A DNA stretch of 14,960 bases from Thiotrichales bacterium (GCA_024762895.1 JANTGN010000050.1:1-14960), one strand, 5' to 3'. Counted from the first letter of the stretch, positions 1-7,327 are shown. Translations and numbers: made by a program. The notes: generated by a model from the letters alone, not told the origin.

Positions 1-617
1 TGCCTGAGGTTGAGATCATCGCCCATGCCGGTATCGAGGATTATCTGTTCAGTGAACGAATGGAGGGCTCGGTGGCCTATCGACGGGATCTGCTGGACAG
101 GGACATGCAGGGATTCAAGGCCGTGGGCCCGGATAAGCCTCTTGCGCTGGAGCCCTATCAGGCCATGAGTCTGACCCTGGGTGGGCGTCGATTCGAGATC
201 TACAATGCCGGCAGGCATCATTCCGATGGTGATCTGGTGGTCTATCAGGTGGATGATGGCATTATCTGGGTTTCGGACCTGGTCTTTAATCAGCGCGTGA
301 CCTTTATAGGTGATGGCCATTCGGCCCAGGCGCTAGAGGCGATGGAATGGCTGGGACAGCGCGCAAAGGATGTCGGTCTCATGGTGCCGGGGCATGGAAG
401 TGCGCAGACGTCTCCTTTTCCCATGCTGCAGCAGACTAAGGAGTATATCGGTCGTCTGAGACAGGTTATGACCCAGGCCATTGAAGAAGATGTTGATCTA
501 TCCGGTGCCCTGGACCAGGCGGAATTTGATGACTGGCGAGATGTACGCCTGTATCAGGAAAATCACCGTGCCAATGGCAGTTTTATCTATCGAGAGCTGG
601 AGATGGAGTTGTTCTAG
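1..617 (+). CDS. MBL-fold metallo-hydrolase, 3' part (5' end outside window)
   Basis: The reading frame is open from the left edge (first full codon at position 3) to the TAG at 615-617, giving 204 visible residues, so the N-terminus with the expected HxHxDH zinc motif lies outside the window. What remains fits the C-terminal half of a metallo-beta-lactamase hydrolase. A third metal-binding histidine sits in an H-H-S-D-G-D-L context (His codons at 216-221), a metal-bridging Asp in a V-S-D-L-V-F-N strand, and the final histidine in a P-G-H-G loop (His codon 393-395). The H-S-D-G-D-L pattern resembles the SoxH / quinoprotein-relay zinc hydrolase branch rather than glyoxalase II. The extra C-terminal helices hold an N-H-R-A-N motif near the end. 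All visible metal ligands are present, so it is probably active. Substrate is unknown. The internal ATG at 60 is not the start, because homologous-looking sequence continues upstream of it. Confidence 0.85.
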   Translation, partial: PEVEIIAHAGIEDYLFSERMEGSVAYRRDLLDRDMQGFKAVGPDKPLALEPYQAMSLTLGGRRFEIYNAGRHHSDGDLVVYQVDDGIIWVSDLVFNQRVTFIGDGHSAQALEAMEWLGQRAKDVGLMVPGHGSAQTSPFPMLQQTKEYIGRLRQVMTQAIEEDVDLSGALDQAEFDDWRDVRLYQENHRANGSFIYRELEMELF

Positions 618-1078
618 TCCATCGGGCGGATAACGCCCGTAACGATACCCAGGATCTGGATTTCCTCGTTTTTCAGGATGATGGGCTCCATATCCGGATT
701 GGCTGGTTGCAGGCGGATGCCCTCACGTTCGACATAGAATTTTTTCAGGGTGACCTGTTCACCATTGATCATGGCCACCACGGTCTGCCCATTTTCCGCG
801 GTCTCACGACGCTCCACCACGATGATGTCGCCATCCTGGATGTTATCGTCGATCATGGAGTGCCCCTGAACGCGCAGGGCATAGGTGTTTCTGCGCACCA
901 TATTACCGGGAACGCTGACCTGTTCATTCTGACTGCATAGGTCGATCGGAAGGCCTGCGGTGACGAAGCCCAGCAGAGGAATATCCATCATCGGGTCGGT
1001 CTGGAAATCCAGTGACTCCATCGCAGGTGACCAGACCGGTCTTTTCTGTTTAGGTAGCATGAGGTGTATATCAGCCAT
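614..1078 (-). CDS. LexA/UmuD-like S24 family autoprotease lacking a DNA-binding domain
   Basis: This 154-residue protein matches the C-terminal half of LexA and UmuD. It has a hydrophobic P-L-L-G-F-V strand leading to an Ala41-Gly42 cleavage dipeptide in T-A-G-L-P-I, a catalytic Ser74 in G-H-S-M-I-D-D, and a general-base Lys112 in V-T-L-K-K-F. So the full Ser-Lys self-cleavage apparatus is visible. LexA carries about 70 residues of winged helix before this domain. Here only about 40 residues precede the cleavage site, too few for that fold, so it is closer to UmuD in build. No umuC or other polymerase gene lies nearby. I chose the ATG at 1078 because an AGGGAG motif (1085-1090) lies six bases upstream; an in-frame ATG at 1084 would directly abut that motif. 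No CTG-N10-CAG SOS box is visible between 1079 and 1165. Its TAG stop overlaps the stop of the preceding convergent gene in a shared CTAG. Confidence 0.85.
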   Translation of the reverse strand: MADIHLMLPKQKRPVWSPAMESLDFQTDPMMDIPLLGFVTAGLPIDLCSQNEQVSVPGNMVRRNTYALRVQGHSMIDDNIQDGDIIVVERRETAENGQTVVAMINGEQVTLKKFYVEREGIRLQPANPDMEPIILKNEEIQILGIVTGVIRPMD

Positions 1079-1102
1079 TATCATCTCCCTTATTTAAGAG
1101 AA

Positions 1103-1130
1103 AACATAGCAGGCTTTCATTAAAAAGCAA
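1103..1130 (-). promoter_or_regulatory. Candidate sigma-70 promoter for the S24 autoprotease gene
   Basis: On the minus strand TTGCTT (1125-1130) and TATGTT (1103-1108) are 16 bases apart, and a TGC directly upstream of the second hexamer makes an extended -10. Transcription would begin near 1096, giving a leader of about 18 bases with the ribosome-binding site. The hexamers are imperfect (3/6 and 4/6), so this is a guess by pattern. Confidence 0.3.
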
Positions 1131-1168
1131 AGAGTTATATGCAAAATCTAAAGTAATTAGAGAAATGA

Positions 1169-2347
1169 TCAGAGGCGCTGGAATTTGCTGCTTCGTTTAA
1201 GTTCAACCAGGATGTCTTTTTCCAGTCGCTCCAGATCGTCCATCTTGATCTGGGCGGCATCACTGATCCAGGCTGCATTCTTGCTTTTACGTTTGGAGAA
1301 ATAGTCCAGGATAAACTGCTCAGACATGAGCATGTATTTGATGGCCTGCTTGGCATCAATCTGCAGGAAAGGGTTTCGAGCGATCTGCATGGCTGAGGTT
1401 TCCTGCTGGGCACAGTATTTAGACAGCAGGTAGAAAAGCGCACGACGAGCAATGCCCATGACGTTGTTGACGCGGTCTCGGGTAAAGGGATGTACACTGG
1501 CGTCGACGATTGTATCCAGCCAGAGGGTCAGGTCATTCTCGGAAATGGCCCCTTCCTTGGTCTGTCTCTCGGCCACCAGGGTGGAGATCAGGGCCTGTAA
1601 TTCTTCCATCTCGTGGTTGGCCTTGCTTCTTTGCAGGGTCCTCTTCCAGACCGTCTGCGAGCGTTCCAGCTTGGACCTCAGGCTTTCTATTTCCTGATCG
1701 AGAATGGCGGATTCTTCTTCGAAACTCAGGATTTCCTTGTAGCGTTGCTGCATCTCGGCATTCAGGGCCTCGAGTCGCAACAGGAAGAACTCGGCAAGAC
1801 GCCGTTCTATGTACTGGCAGCCCTTTTGTAGATCGCTGGCGGAAGACTCCAGGATCTCCGTGTCTTCTTTCAGTACGGGGCGGGTCTCTTTCAGTAGCCT
1901 GACCGCATGGGTGAGTTGTGCGTTTTCGGCGCGAACATCGAGCACCTGGCCCTGCATATTTTTGATGCTGTTGATCAGCAGTTCTCTTTTGTCTTTGTTG
2001 CGTGTCTTGTGCCAGCTCTGGCGGACCTGCTGCATATCTTCTAGCCGGTTTTTGAAGACTCGTAGGGTGGCGCTATTGAGCATGGTCTTTCTGCGATCCA
2101 TGGCCTCCAGCACGTCTTCTCCATATCGTTGCTGCAGGTCCAGACGCCGTTGTAGATGATAGGAGTTAGCGGCGAGGATCAGGTTCTCCAGGGCGCTGCG
2201 GGAATAGATGGGGGCCTCATCGACGAGGTCTACGGGTATATTCTCGGGCAGTTTTTCGGCCGGTAGTTTTTCGAGTTCAGCAGGAGGCAGGGTCTCGATT
2301 AACTTGCGAAACACGTCGAGTGTTATTTTGGGTTTAGTTTTCGCCAT
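1169..2347 (-). CDS. Hypothetical coiled-coil protein, about 392 residues
   Basis: I do not recognise this protein. It is rich in Glu, Lys, Arg, Leu and Gln. It has no signal peptide or membrane segment, so it should be cytoplasmic. Three regions can be seen: a short N-terminal part with a Leu-Pro-rich stretch (L-P-P-A-E-L-E-K-L-P), a long central stretch of heptad-like helix (roughly residues 85-285), and a C-terminal helical region of about 110 residues with H-P-F-T-R-D and A-R-R-A-L-F-Y-L-L segments. The frame is open from an ATG at 2392, but I prefer the ATG at 2347, which is preceded by GAAGAAGG and begins with M-A-K-T-K-P-K-I, a more natural N-terminus. The extra 15 residues of the longer form look unlike the rest. 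It lies 149 bases downstream of nadA on the same strand (104 if the longer start is used) and might be read from the nadA promoter. Coding use looks normal: the frame is long and no strong competing frame exists. Confidence 0.75.
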   Translation of the reverse strand: MAKTKPKITLDVFRKLIETLPPAELEKLPAEKLPENIPVDLVDEAPIYSRSALENLILAANSYHLQRRLDLQQRYGEDVLEAMDRRKTMLNSATLRVFKNRLEDMQQVRQSWHKTRNKDKRELLINSIKNMQGQVLDVRAENAQLTHAVRLLKETRPVLKEDTEILESSASDLQKGCQYIERRLAEFFLLRLEALNAEMQQRYKEILSFEEESAILDQEIESLRSKLERSQTVWKRTLQRSKANHEMEELQALISTLVAERQTKEGAISENDLTLWLDTIVDASVHPFTRDRVNNVMGIARRALFYLLSKYCAQQETSAMQIARNPFLQIDAKQAIKYMLMSEQFILDYFSKRKSKNAAWISDAAQIKMDDLERLEKDILVELKRSSKFQRL

Positions 2348-2496
2348 GCCTTCTTCAATCGCCTGGGGTAGGGTGCATTCCTGCGCCCTCATGTACCTGA
2401 ATTATTATGGATACCTTATCCAGATAGCCGTATTTACGAATCCGTACCCGACTTATTTCATAAGTCAGGCTTTGAGTCAATTGAAACGGTCGGACT

Positions 2497-3585
2497 TCAG
2501 TCGAGACTATCGGTTTGGCCGACTGCCGGTATCTTCAGGCTGTTGGCAAAGTCCAGCATGCGCTGGGTGGATTTGAGTGCCTTGATTCGAATGGCCTCTT
2601 CGACATGGATCTCGTTCTTACCGGTCTCCAGGACCTCGAGCAGATTATGCAGGCCATTCATGGCCATCCAGGGACAATGGGCGCACATGCGGCAGGTGCC
2701 GCCTGCTCCTCCGGTAGGGGCGGGAATTAGTGTCTTGTTTGGTATCCCCTGCTGCATCTTGTAGAAGATGCCTTTGTCGGTCGCAACGATGAGTGTCTTA
2801 TTAGGTAACTGATGGGCGGCTTCAATCAGTTGCGTCGTGGACCCCACGGCATCTGCCAGTTCGATGACCTCTTCGGGGGATTCGGGATGGACCAGCACCG
2901 CGGCATCGGGGTGTTCCTGTATGAGTTTGCCCAGGCCGCGGAACTTGAACTCATCATGTACCACGCAGCTTGCATTCCAGAGTAGCATGTCGGCGCCGGT
3001 GACCTGTTGAATATAGTGGCCCAGGTGTTTATCGGGCGCCCAGAGTATCTTTTTGCCCTGCCTGTGCAGGTGCTGGATTAGTTTAACCGCGATACTGGAG
3101 GTCACCACGTAATCGGCCCGGGCTTTAACAGCCGAGCTGGTATTGGCGTAGACAACAACGACCCGGTCCGGGTGTTCATCACAGAATTCTGAAAAGGGGC
3201 CGGCGGGGCAGCCCAGATCCAGTGAGCATTCGGCTTCCAGTGTGGGCATGAGTACCCGCTTTTCGGGGGTCAGTATCTTGGCCGTTTCGCCCATAAAACG
3301 AACCCCGGCGACGACCAGGGTCGTGGCAGGATGGTCGTGCCCAAAGCGGGCCATATCGAGTGAGTCAGAGACATAGCCACCGGTTTCTTCGGCCAGTTCC
3401 TGTAGATCGGCCTCGGTGTAGTAATGGGCAACCAGGACCGCATTCTGTTGTGTGAGTAATTCCCGTATACGCGCTTTGACGGATTTCTTTTCTTCATCGC
3501 TATAATGCGGTGCGGCCTTGAGTACGCGCAAGGTTTCCGGGGCCTTGCGGGCATCATAATAGGGATGGTCTAGTTCTACATTCAA
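2497..3585 (-). CDS. nadA: Quinolinate synthase NadA
   Basis: NadA condenses iminoaspartate with dihydroxyacetone phosphate to form quinolinate in de novo NAD synthesis, using an oxygen-sensitive [4Fe-4S] cluster with three protein cysteines. The 362-residue protein shows the family signatures: A-H-Y-Y-T near residue 53, E-E-T-G-G-Y-V-S-D-S-L near 66, A-G-V-R-F-M-G-E-T-A near 93, H-P-E-S-P at 233, and a T-G-G-A-G-G-T-C stretch. Cys120, Cys207 and Cys304 fit the cluster ligands; Cys304 lies in a C-x-x-C-x-x-C triad (298, 301, 304), a pattern also found in the E. coli enzyme. Length matches the family. The start is a TTG (3583-3585) with only a weak ribosome-binding site; no better in-frame start exists before residue 78, and the family N-terminus requires this region. 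The usual partner nadB is not in the window. It is divergent from a thioredoxin-like gene. Confidence 0.97.
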   Translation of the reverse strand: MNVELDHPYYDARKAPETLRVLKAAPHYSDEEKKSVKARIRELLTQQNAVLVAHYYTEADLQELAEETGGYVSDSLDMARFGHDHPATTLVVAGVRFMGETAKILTPEKRVLMPTLEAECSLDLGCPAGPFSEFCDEHPDRVVVVYANTSSAVKARADYVVTSSIAVKLIQHLHRQGKKILWAPDKHLGHYIQQVTGADMLLWNASCVVHDEFKFRGLGKLIQEHPDAAVLVHPESPEEVIELADAVGSTTQLIEAAHQLPNKTLIVATDKGIFYKMQQGIPNKTLIPAPTGGAGGTCRMCAHCPWMAMNGLHNLLEVLETGKNEIHVEEAIRIKALKSTQRMLDFANSLKIPAVGQTDSLD

Positions 3586-3605
3586 GGCGATGGTCTCTGA
3601 TTATT

Positions 3606-3715
3606 GGTACCTGTAACTTTAGCAGCAAAGTTTACTCAATCACCATCTTACATATTGGGTAGAATAGGCGCGGTTACAATAGACTGGCGTTTTTAAAAGT
3701 TACAGGAACCCTGTA
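3606..3715. promoter_or_regulatory. Divergent nadA / thioredoxin intergenic region with inverted TACAGG elements
   Basis: The 153 bases between the two divergent genes hold a spaced inverted repeat. The 15-mer at 3606-3620 and the reverse complement of 3696-3710 match at 14 of 15 positions (AAAGTTACAGG[A/T]ACC), 75 bases apart. The right copy also forms a 15-base palindrome, TACAGGAACCCTGTA (3701-3715), with a three-base centre. So the half-site TACAGG occurs three times here. The two copies lie 20 and 28 bases from the respective start codons, as expected for operator sites acting on each gene. No factor is identified, and no convincing -35/-10 pair was found. Confidence 0.45.
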
Positions 3716-3738
3716 TCCAGGTTGCAGTCAGAGGGCTT

Positions 3739-4254
3739 ATGGCAAAAAAGTTCAGCAGGCGGAAGAAGATTACAATCTGGACAGCAGAGATCCTGTTCTT
3801 TGTGCTGGTCTATTTGGCGATCAGGTCCTGGTTGCAACAGGATATGGTTGAAGGACCAGCCCCGGCACTGGATGCCGCTTTACTGGATGGCAGTCCTGTT
3901 CAGTTAGAACAGTACCAGGGACGCCCGGTGCTGTTGTATTTCTGGGCCAGCTGGTGTGGAATTTGCAAATTGGAGCAGGGGGTCATCAACAGTATCAAAA
4001 AAGACTGGCCGGTGCTTACGATTGCCATGCAGTCAGGCCAGTCGGCCGATATACAGGCCTATCTGGATGAACATCAACTTGACTGGCCGGTGGTGCCGGA
4101 CCCCGAAGGGAGGCTGGCTCAACGATATGGCGTCAGAGGTGTGCCCGCGAGTTTCATACTGGACGAAAATGGTGTCATTCGCTTTCAGGAGGCCGGATAT
4201 ACGACCACCCTGGGTCTGCGTGCCCGCCTATGGGCTACGCAAGGGCAAAAGTGA
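3739..4254 (+). CDS. Membrane-anchored ScsD/TlpA-like thioredoxin
   Basis: This 171-residue protein has a positively charged N-terminus, one membrane segment (about residues 12-30) and then a periplasmic thioredoxin fold. The active site is W-C-G-I-C (Cys73, Cys76) after a P-V-L-L-Y-F-W-A-S strand, and the cis-proline is Pro136 in G-V-P-A-S. The P-V-L-L-Y-F-W-x-x-W-C-G-x-C stretch and the L-R-x-R-L-W-A ending closely resemble ScsD of the enterobacterial copper-tolerance locus, as I recall that protein; the broader group is TlpA/ResA-like thiol reductants. It should exchange disulfides in periplasmic proteins, receiving electrons from a DsbD/CcdA-type partner. No such partner, and no scsA, scsB or scsC, lies in the window. 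An AGAGGG motif sits five bases before the ATG. Its stop is one base from the stop of the convergent ParA-like gene. Exact substrate is unknown. Confidence 0.88.
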   Translation: MAKKFSRRKKITIWTAEILFFVLVYLAIRSWLQQDMVEGPAPALDAALLDGSPVQLEQYQGRPVLLYFWASWCGICKLEQGVINSIKKDWPVLTIAMQSGQSADIQAYLDEHQLDWPVVPDPEGRLAQRYGVRGVPASFILDENGVIRFQEAGYTTTLGLRARLWATQGQK

Positions 4255-4255
4255 G

Positions 4256-5026
4256 CTACAGGCCGAGCTTGAGGCTTAACTCCTTCCACAGCGCCTGATA
4301 AGCCATGCCCGCAGGGCTGGAGGCCGCAAATGCCGTGACGGGGAGCTGGTTTTCGCCCATCTGTTCCACCGCAGAGGCATAGGGGATACTGATAGGTAGC
4401 AGGGTCTTGATCATCTGTGGCAGATCATCAACCAGCTCACGGTGCAGCTTCTTTCTTCGGTCGACCATGGAAAGAAAGGGGTAGAGCTTGATATCTCGAA
4501 TCTTGCTTTTGGCCTGGTGGGCCACGATCTGGGCATAGGTACGGATAGACAGGTAGGTAGGGATAATCGGGCAGGCAATGATGTCGGCGGCATGCAGAAT
4601 ATTCTCTGCCAGCAGGCTATAGCCCGGAGGGCAGTCGAAGATAAGTAGTGAATAGTCTTCATGCAGGGGTTTGATCAGGCGTTTGAGCTGTTTATGCGGC
4701 TTCTCACTTTTATTCAGCCAGTGCTCAATTGTATGGTTATCCAGGTTGGCAGGAATGATGTCCAGATTTTCAAAGGGGGTGGGCTGGATGAATTCTGCTA
4801 ACGGGCTTTTTCCGCGGATCAGGCCCTTGGTCTTGCCTTCGAGTCCCGATTCCTTGCCGAAATACCAGCTGGAGGCCCCCTGTGGATCCAGGTCCCATAG
4901 CAGGGTGGGAATACCCGACTGGGAGGCAAGATGAGCGAGGTTGACGCTGGCAGCCGTTTTACCTACGCCGCCCTTTAGGTTGTATAGTGCCAGTACATGC
5001 ATTGTGATAATGCTACCATGAAGCAC
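4256..5026 (-). CDS. Orphan ParA/MinD-family ATPase
   Basis: The protein (256 residues) is a deviant Walker-type P-loop ATPase. Walker A is K-G-G-V-G-K-T at 18-24 with the signature lysine, the A' motif is D-L-D-P-Q-G at 45-50, and Walker B is F-D-C-P-P-G at 130-135. ParA proteins cycle between ATP dimers bound to a surface or nucleoid and ADP monomers, and position plasmids, chromosomes or large protein complexes. No parB, centromere-like repeat, replication gene or chemotaxis/carboxysome gene is adjacent, so the cargo is unknown. The region just before Walker A is short, so there is no N-terminal DNA-binding domain of the P1 ParA type. I kept the ATG at 5026 because GGAAGG lies six bases upstream. 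The ATG at 5002 would give a more family-like N-terminus (M-H-V-L-A-L-Y-N) but lacks a clear ribosome-binding site. It is divergent from the acyl-CoA ligase gene across 54 bases. Confidence 0.88.
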   Translation of the reverse strand: MLHGSIITMHVLALYNLKGGVGKTAASVNLAHLASQSGIPTLLWDLDPQGASSWYFGKESGLEGKTKGLIRGKSPLAEFIQPTPFENLDIIPANLDNHTIEHWLNKSEKPHKQLKRLIKPLHEDYSLLIFDCPPGYSLLAENILHAADIIACPIIPTYLSIRTYAQIVAHQAKSKIRDIKLYPFLSMVDRRKKLHRELVDDLPQMIKTLLPISIPYASAVEQMGENQLPVTAFAASSPAGMAYQALWKELSLKLGL

Positions 5027-5050
5027 CTTCCAGTGTTACGGCGCTGCGAC

Positions 5051-5077
5051 TATATTAAATAATAAATAAGAGGAGGA
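5051..5077 (+). promoter_or_regulatory. AT-rich leader and strong ribosome-binding site of the fatty-acid operon
   Basis: The short divergent spacer turns abruptly AT-rich (5051-5070) and contains a TATATT hexamer at 5051-5056 that could be a -10. No good -35 lies 17 bases upstream. AGAGGAGG follows at 5070-5077 and gives a near-ideal ribosome-binding site three bases before the ligase ATG region, suggesting efficient translation. Confidence 0.4.
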
Positions 5078-5080
5078 TTT

Positions 5081-6898
5081 ATGTCGGATACTTCCGGGTT
5101 GATCAGCCTGGAAAAGGCGCCCACCATGAGCGCCCTTTTTCGGGAGCGAGTGCGGCTTTCCCCGGACAAGGTGGCCTTTCAGCAGTACGATATTGGTTGC
5201 AAGCAATGGCAGGAGACCAGCTGGAAAGAAATGGCCAGTGAAGTCGCTCGCTGGCAGGCCGCCATGCTCAAAGAAGGGCTGGAGAAAGGCGACCGGGTAG
5301 GCGTGATGCTTAAGAATTCACGTGAATGGGTGGTATTCGACCAGGCCGCCCTGGGTCTGGGGCTCATCACCGTGCCGCTCTATATCGACGACCGACCGGA
5401 TAATGTGGCCTATATCGTCGATCAGGCACAGGTCAGGATCCTCTTTGTCGATGGTCGTCGGCAATGGCGCAGGCTGAAGGAGGCCGGAGATGGTCTGCCC
5501 AGTGTGCAGCGCATCATCAGTATCTCTACCATCGAAGAAGACGATGAACCTGATGACCCCCGGCTCGAGTCTCTGAATCACTGGCTCTTTGGCCTCACCG
5601 GGGAGCTCATCACACAGGAAGAAGGTGGGGATGAACTGGCCACTATCGTCTATACCTCGGGCACTACCGGCAGACCCAAGGGCGTCATGCTGAGTCATAC
5701 CAATATCCTGTTTAATGCCTATGCCGCCGGTAGTTGTACCGACCTCTATGACGATGAGCAATTCCTGTCTTTTCTTCCCCTGTCGCATATGCTTGAGCGA
5801 ACGGCGGGCTATATCCTGCCCATGATGGTCGGCGCCAGTGTGGCCTATGCGCGTTCCATACCACAGCTGGGCGAGGATCTTCAGACCATACGACCAACGG
5901 TATTGATCTCCGTGCCCCGCATCTACGAGCGGGTCTATGGCAAGATCATGGCGGGCCTGGAGAAAAAATCCCCCCTGGCCCGCAAATTATTTCATCTGGC
6001 CATTGATGTGGGCTGGCGTCGTTTTGAATATCAACAGGGCCATGCCGGCTGGCATCCCAAATTATTGCTCTGGCCCCTCTTAAACAAGCTCGTGGCCTCC
6101 AAGGTCCTGGATAAGCTGGGTGGCAGGATGCGTCTGGCCATCTGTGGTGGTGCTGCCCTGTCGCCGGATGTTTCGAAGGTCTTTATTGGACTGGGTCTAA
6201 CCTTGTTGCAGGGCTATGGCATGACCGAATCCAGTCCCGTGGTCAGCGTCAATCGTCCGGAAGACAACCTGCCAGCCAGTATAGGAACGGTGATGCCCGG
6301 TATAGAGGCCCGGGTAGGTGAAAATGATGAATTGCTGACACGTAGCCCCAGCGTCATGTTGGGTTACTGGAAAAACGAGGAGGCTACCCAGGCCGCCTTT
6401 ACCCAGGATGGCTGGTTACGTTCCGGTGATAAGGCGCGTATCGATGATAAGGGGCATATCTTTATCACCGGTCGTATCAAGGAGATTATCGTTCTGGCTA
6501 ATGGAGAGAAGGTGTCTCCCGCCGATATGGAAATGGCCGTGACTATGGATCCCCTGTTTGAGCAGGTGATGATCTTTGGTGAGGCCAGACCTTTTCTTTC
6601 AGCGATTTGTGTATTGAGTGAAGAATACTGGCCAGAGGCAGCTAGTGAGCTTGGAGTTGAGTCGGATGATCCTGCAGTCCTTGATGACCGCAAGGTGGAG
6701 AAGTACCTGCAACGTCGCATGGCCGCACAACTCACCGATTTTCCCGGCTATGCACAGGTACGTCGACTGGTGGTTACCCTTCAGTCCTGGACGGTGGATG
6801 ATGGTCTGTTAACGCCGACCATGAAGATGAAACGGGCCAAGATCATGGAGCGCTTCAGGGAGCAGGCAGAAAGACTGTATGAGGCCCATAAATCATGA
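5081..6898 (+). CDS. Long-chain fatty acyl-CoA synthetase, AMP-forming (FadD15/FAA1-like)
   Basis: The enzyme activates a fatty acid with ATP to an acyl-adenylate and transfers the acyl group to CoA. At 605 residues it has the length of the long-chain FadD15/FAA1 branch. The AMP-binding P-loop Y-T-S-G-T-T-G-R-P-K-G is at 191-201. The Y-G-M-T-E-S-S-P adenine/acyl-adenylate motif begins at 379. The W-L-R-S-G-D motif is at 445-450, and the hinge G-R-I-K-E-I-I at 464-470 leads into the mobile C-terminal domain. There is no signal peptide; it should act at the inner face of the cytoplasmic membrane. It is the first gene of a three-gene operon: its last four bases (ATGA, 6895-6898) hold the start codon of the thioesterase. 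The C-terminal T-P-T-M-K-M-K-R segment occupies the place where related synthetases carry the lysine that Pat-type enzymes acetylate. That this lysine is modified here is inference. Confidence 0.95.
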   Translation: MSDTSGLISLEKAPTMSALFRERVRLSPDKVAFQQYDIGCKQWQETSWKEMASEVARWQAAMLKEGLEKGDRVGVMLKNSREWVVFDQAALGLGLITVPLYIDDRPDNVAYIVDQAQVRILFVDGRRQWRRLKEAGDGLPSVQRIISISTIEEDDEPDDPRLESLNHWLFGLTGELITQEEGGDELATIVYTSGTTGRPKGVMLSHTNILFNAYAAGSCTDLYDDEQFLSFLPLSHMLERTAGYILPMMVGASVAYARSIPQLGEDLQTIRPTVLISVPRIYERVYGKIMAGLEKKSPLARKLFHLAIDVGWRRFEYQQGHAGWHPKLLLWPLLNKLVASKVLDKLGGRMRLAICGGAALSPDVSKVFIGLGLTLLQGYGMTESSPVVSVNRPEDNLPASIGTVMPGIEARVGENDELLTRSPSVMLGYWKNEEATQAAFTQDGWLRSGDKARIDDKGHIFITGRIKEIIVLANGEKVSPADMEMAVTMDPLFEQVMIFGEARPFLSAICVLSEEYWPEAASELGVESDDPAVLDDRKVEKYLQRRMAAQLTDFPGYAQVRRLVVTLQSWTVDDGLLTPTMKMKRAKIMERFREQAERLYEAHKS

Positions 6899-7290
6899 GC
6901 CATACCCAGGGTCTTCCCGAGGGTCGTGATCCTGTACTTAAGATTCCCGCAACGCCGGCACACACCAATGCCGGTGGTGACATCTTCGGTGGCTGGTTGA
7001 TGTCTCAGATCGATATTGCCGGCAGTATACCCGCGGTATTAAGGGCGAGGGGGCGAGTGGTCACGGCCTCGGTAAAATCCCTGTCTTTTCTAAAGCCGGT
7101 GCTGGTGGGTGATCTGATCAGTATTTATGCAGAGATTCGTCGGGTGGGGCGTAGTTCGATGACCGTGGAGGTTGAGGCCTATGCGCAACGTAATGCAAAA
7201 TCCCCCGAATGTGTTAAGGTCTCAGAGGCCGAACTGGTATATGTTGCGATAGACAATAACGGCAGACCACAACCCGTCGGCCCACAATAA
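6895..7290 (+). CDS. yciA: Acyl-CoA thioesterase YciA
   Basis: This is a hotdog-fold thioesterase of 131 residues that hydrolyses acyl-CoA to free acid and CoA. The signature T-N-A-G-G-D-I-F-G-G-W-L-M-S-Q-I-D (about residues 24-40, with conserved Asn25 and Asp29) and the G-R-V-V-T-A-S-V / F-L-K-P-V-x-V-G-D-L strands match E. coli YciA closely, as does the overall length. The protein is cytoplasmic and usually a trimer of dimers. The start codon overlaps the ligase stop as ATGA, so translation is coupled. Placed between an acyl-CoA ligase and a FadL channel, it probably keeps the acyl-CoA/CoA balance when exogenous fatty acids are taken up. Confidence 0.94.
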   Translation: MSHTQGLPEGRDPVLKIPATPAHTNAGGDIFGGWLMSQIDIAGSIPAVLRARGRVVTASVKSLSFLKPVLVGDLISIYAEIRRVGRSSMTVEVEAYAQRNAKSPECVKVSEAELVYVAIDNNGRPQPVGPQ

Positions 7291-7327
7291 ACTGATAAGT
7301 GATCGTATGTCTGCAAGGGGAGAGAAA

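Noticed and set aside
2450..2466. Inverted repeat GACTTA-TTTCA-TAAGTC downstream of nadA as a possible terminator
   Set aside because: The stem is only six base pairs and AT-rich, and no T-tract follows on the minus strand. It is not a convincing terminator.
3611..3625. CTG...CAG pattern in the nadA upstream region as an SOS box for the LexA-like protein
   Set aside because: The spacing is nine bases, not the ten of the enterobacterial box, and the flanking bases do not fit. The sequence is better explained as part of the TACAGG inverted repeat.
4256..5026. ParA-like gene as a sign of an integrated plasmid or other mobile element
   Set aside because: No parB, replication, integrase, transposase or direct-repeat boundary is present, and the neighbours are ordinary chromosomal metabolic genes.
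5318..5788. A 156-codon open frame opposite the acyl-CoA ligase gene
   Set aside because: The plus-strand ligase motifs are unambiguous through this stretch, and the opposite frame has no recognisable domain.
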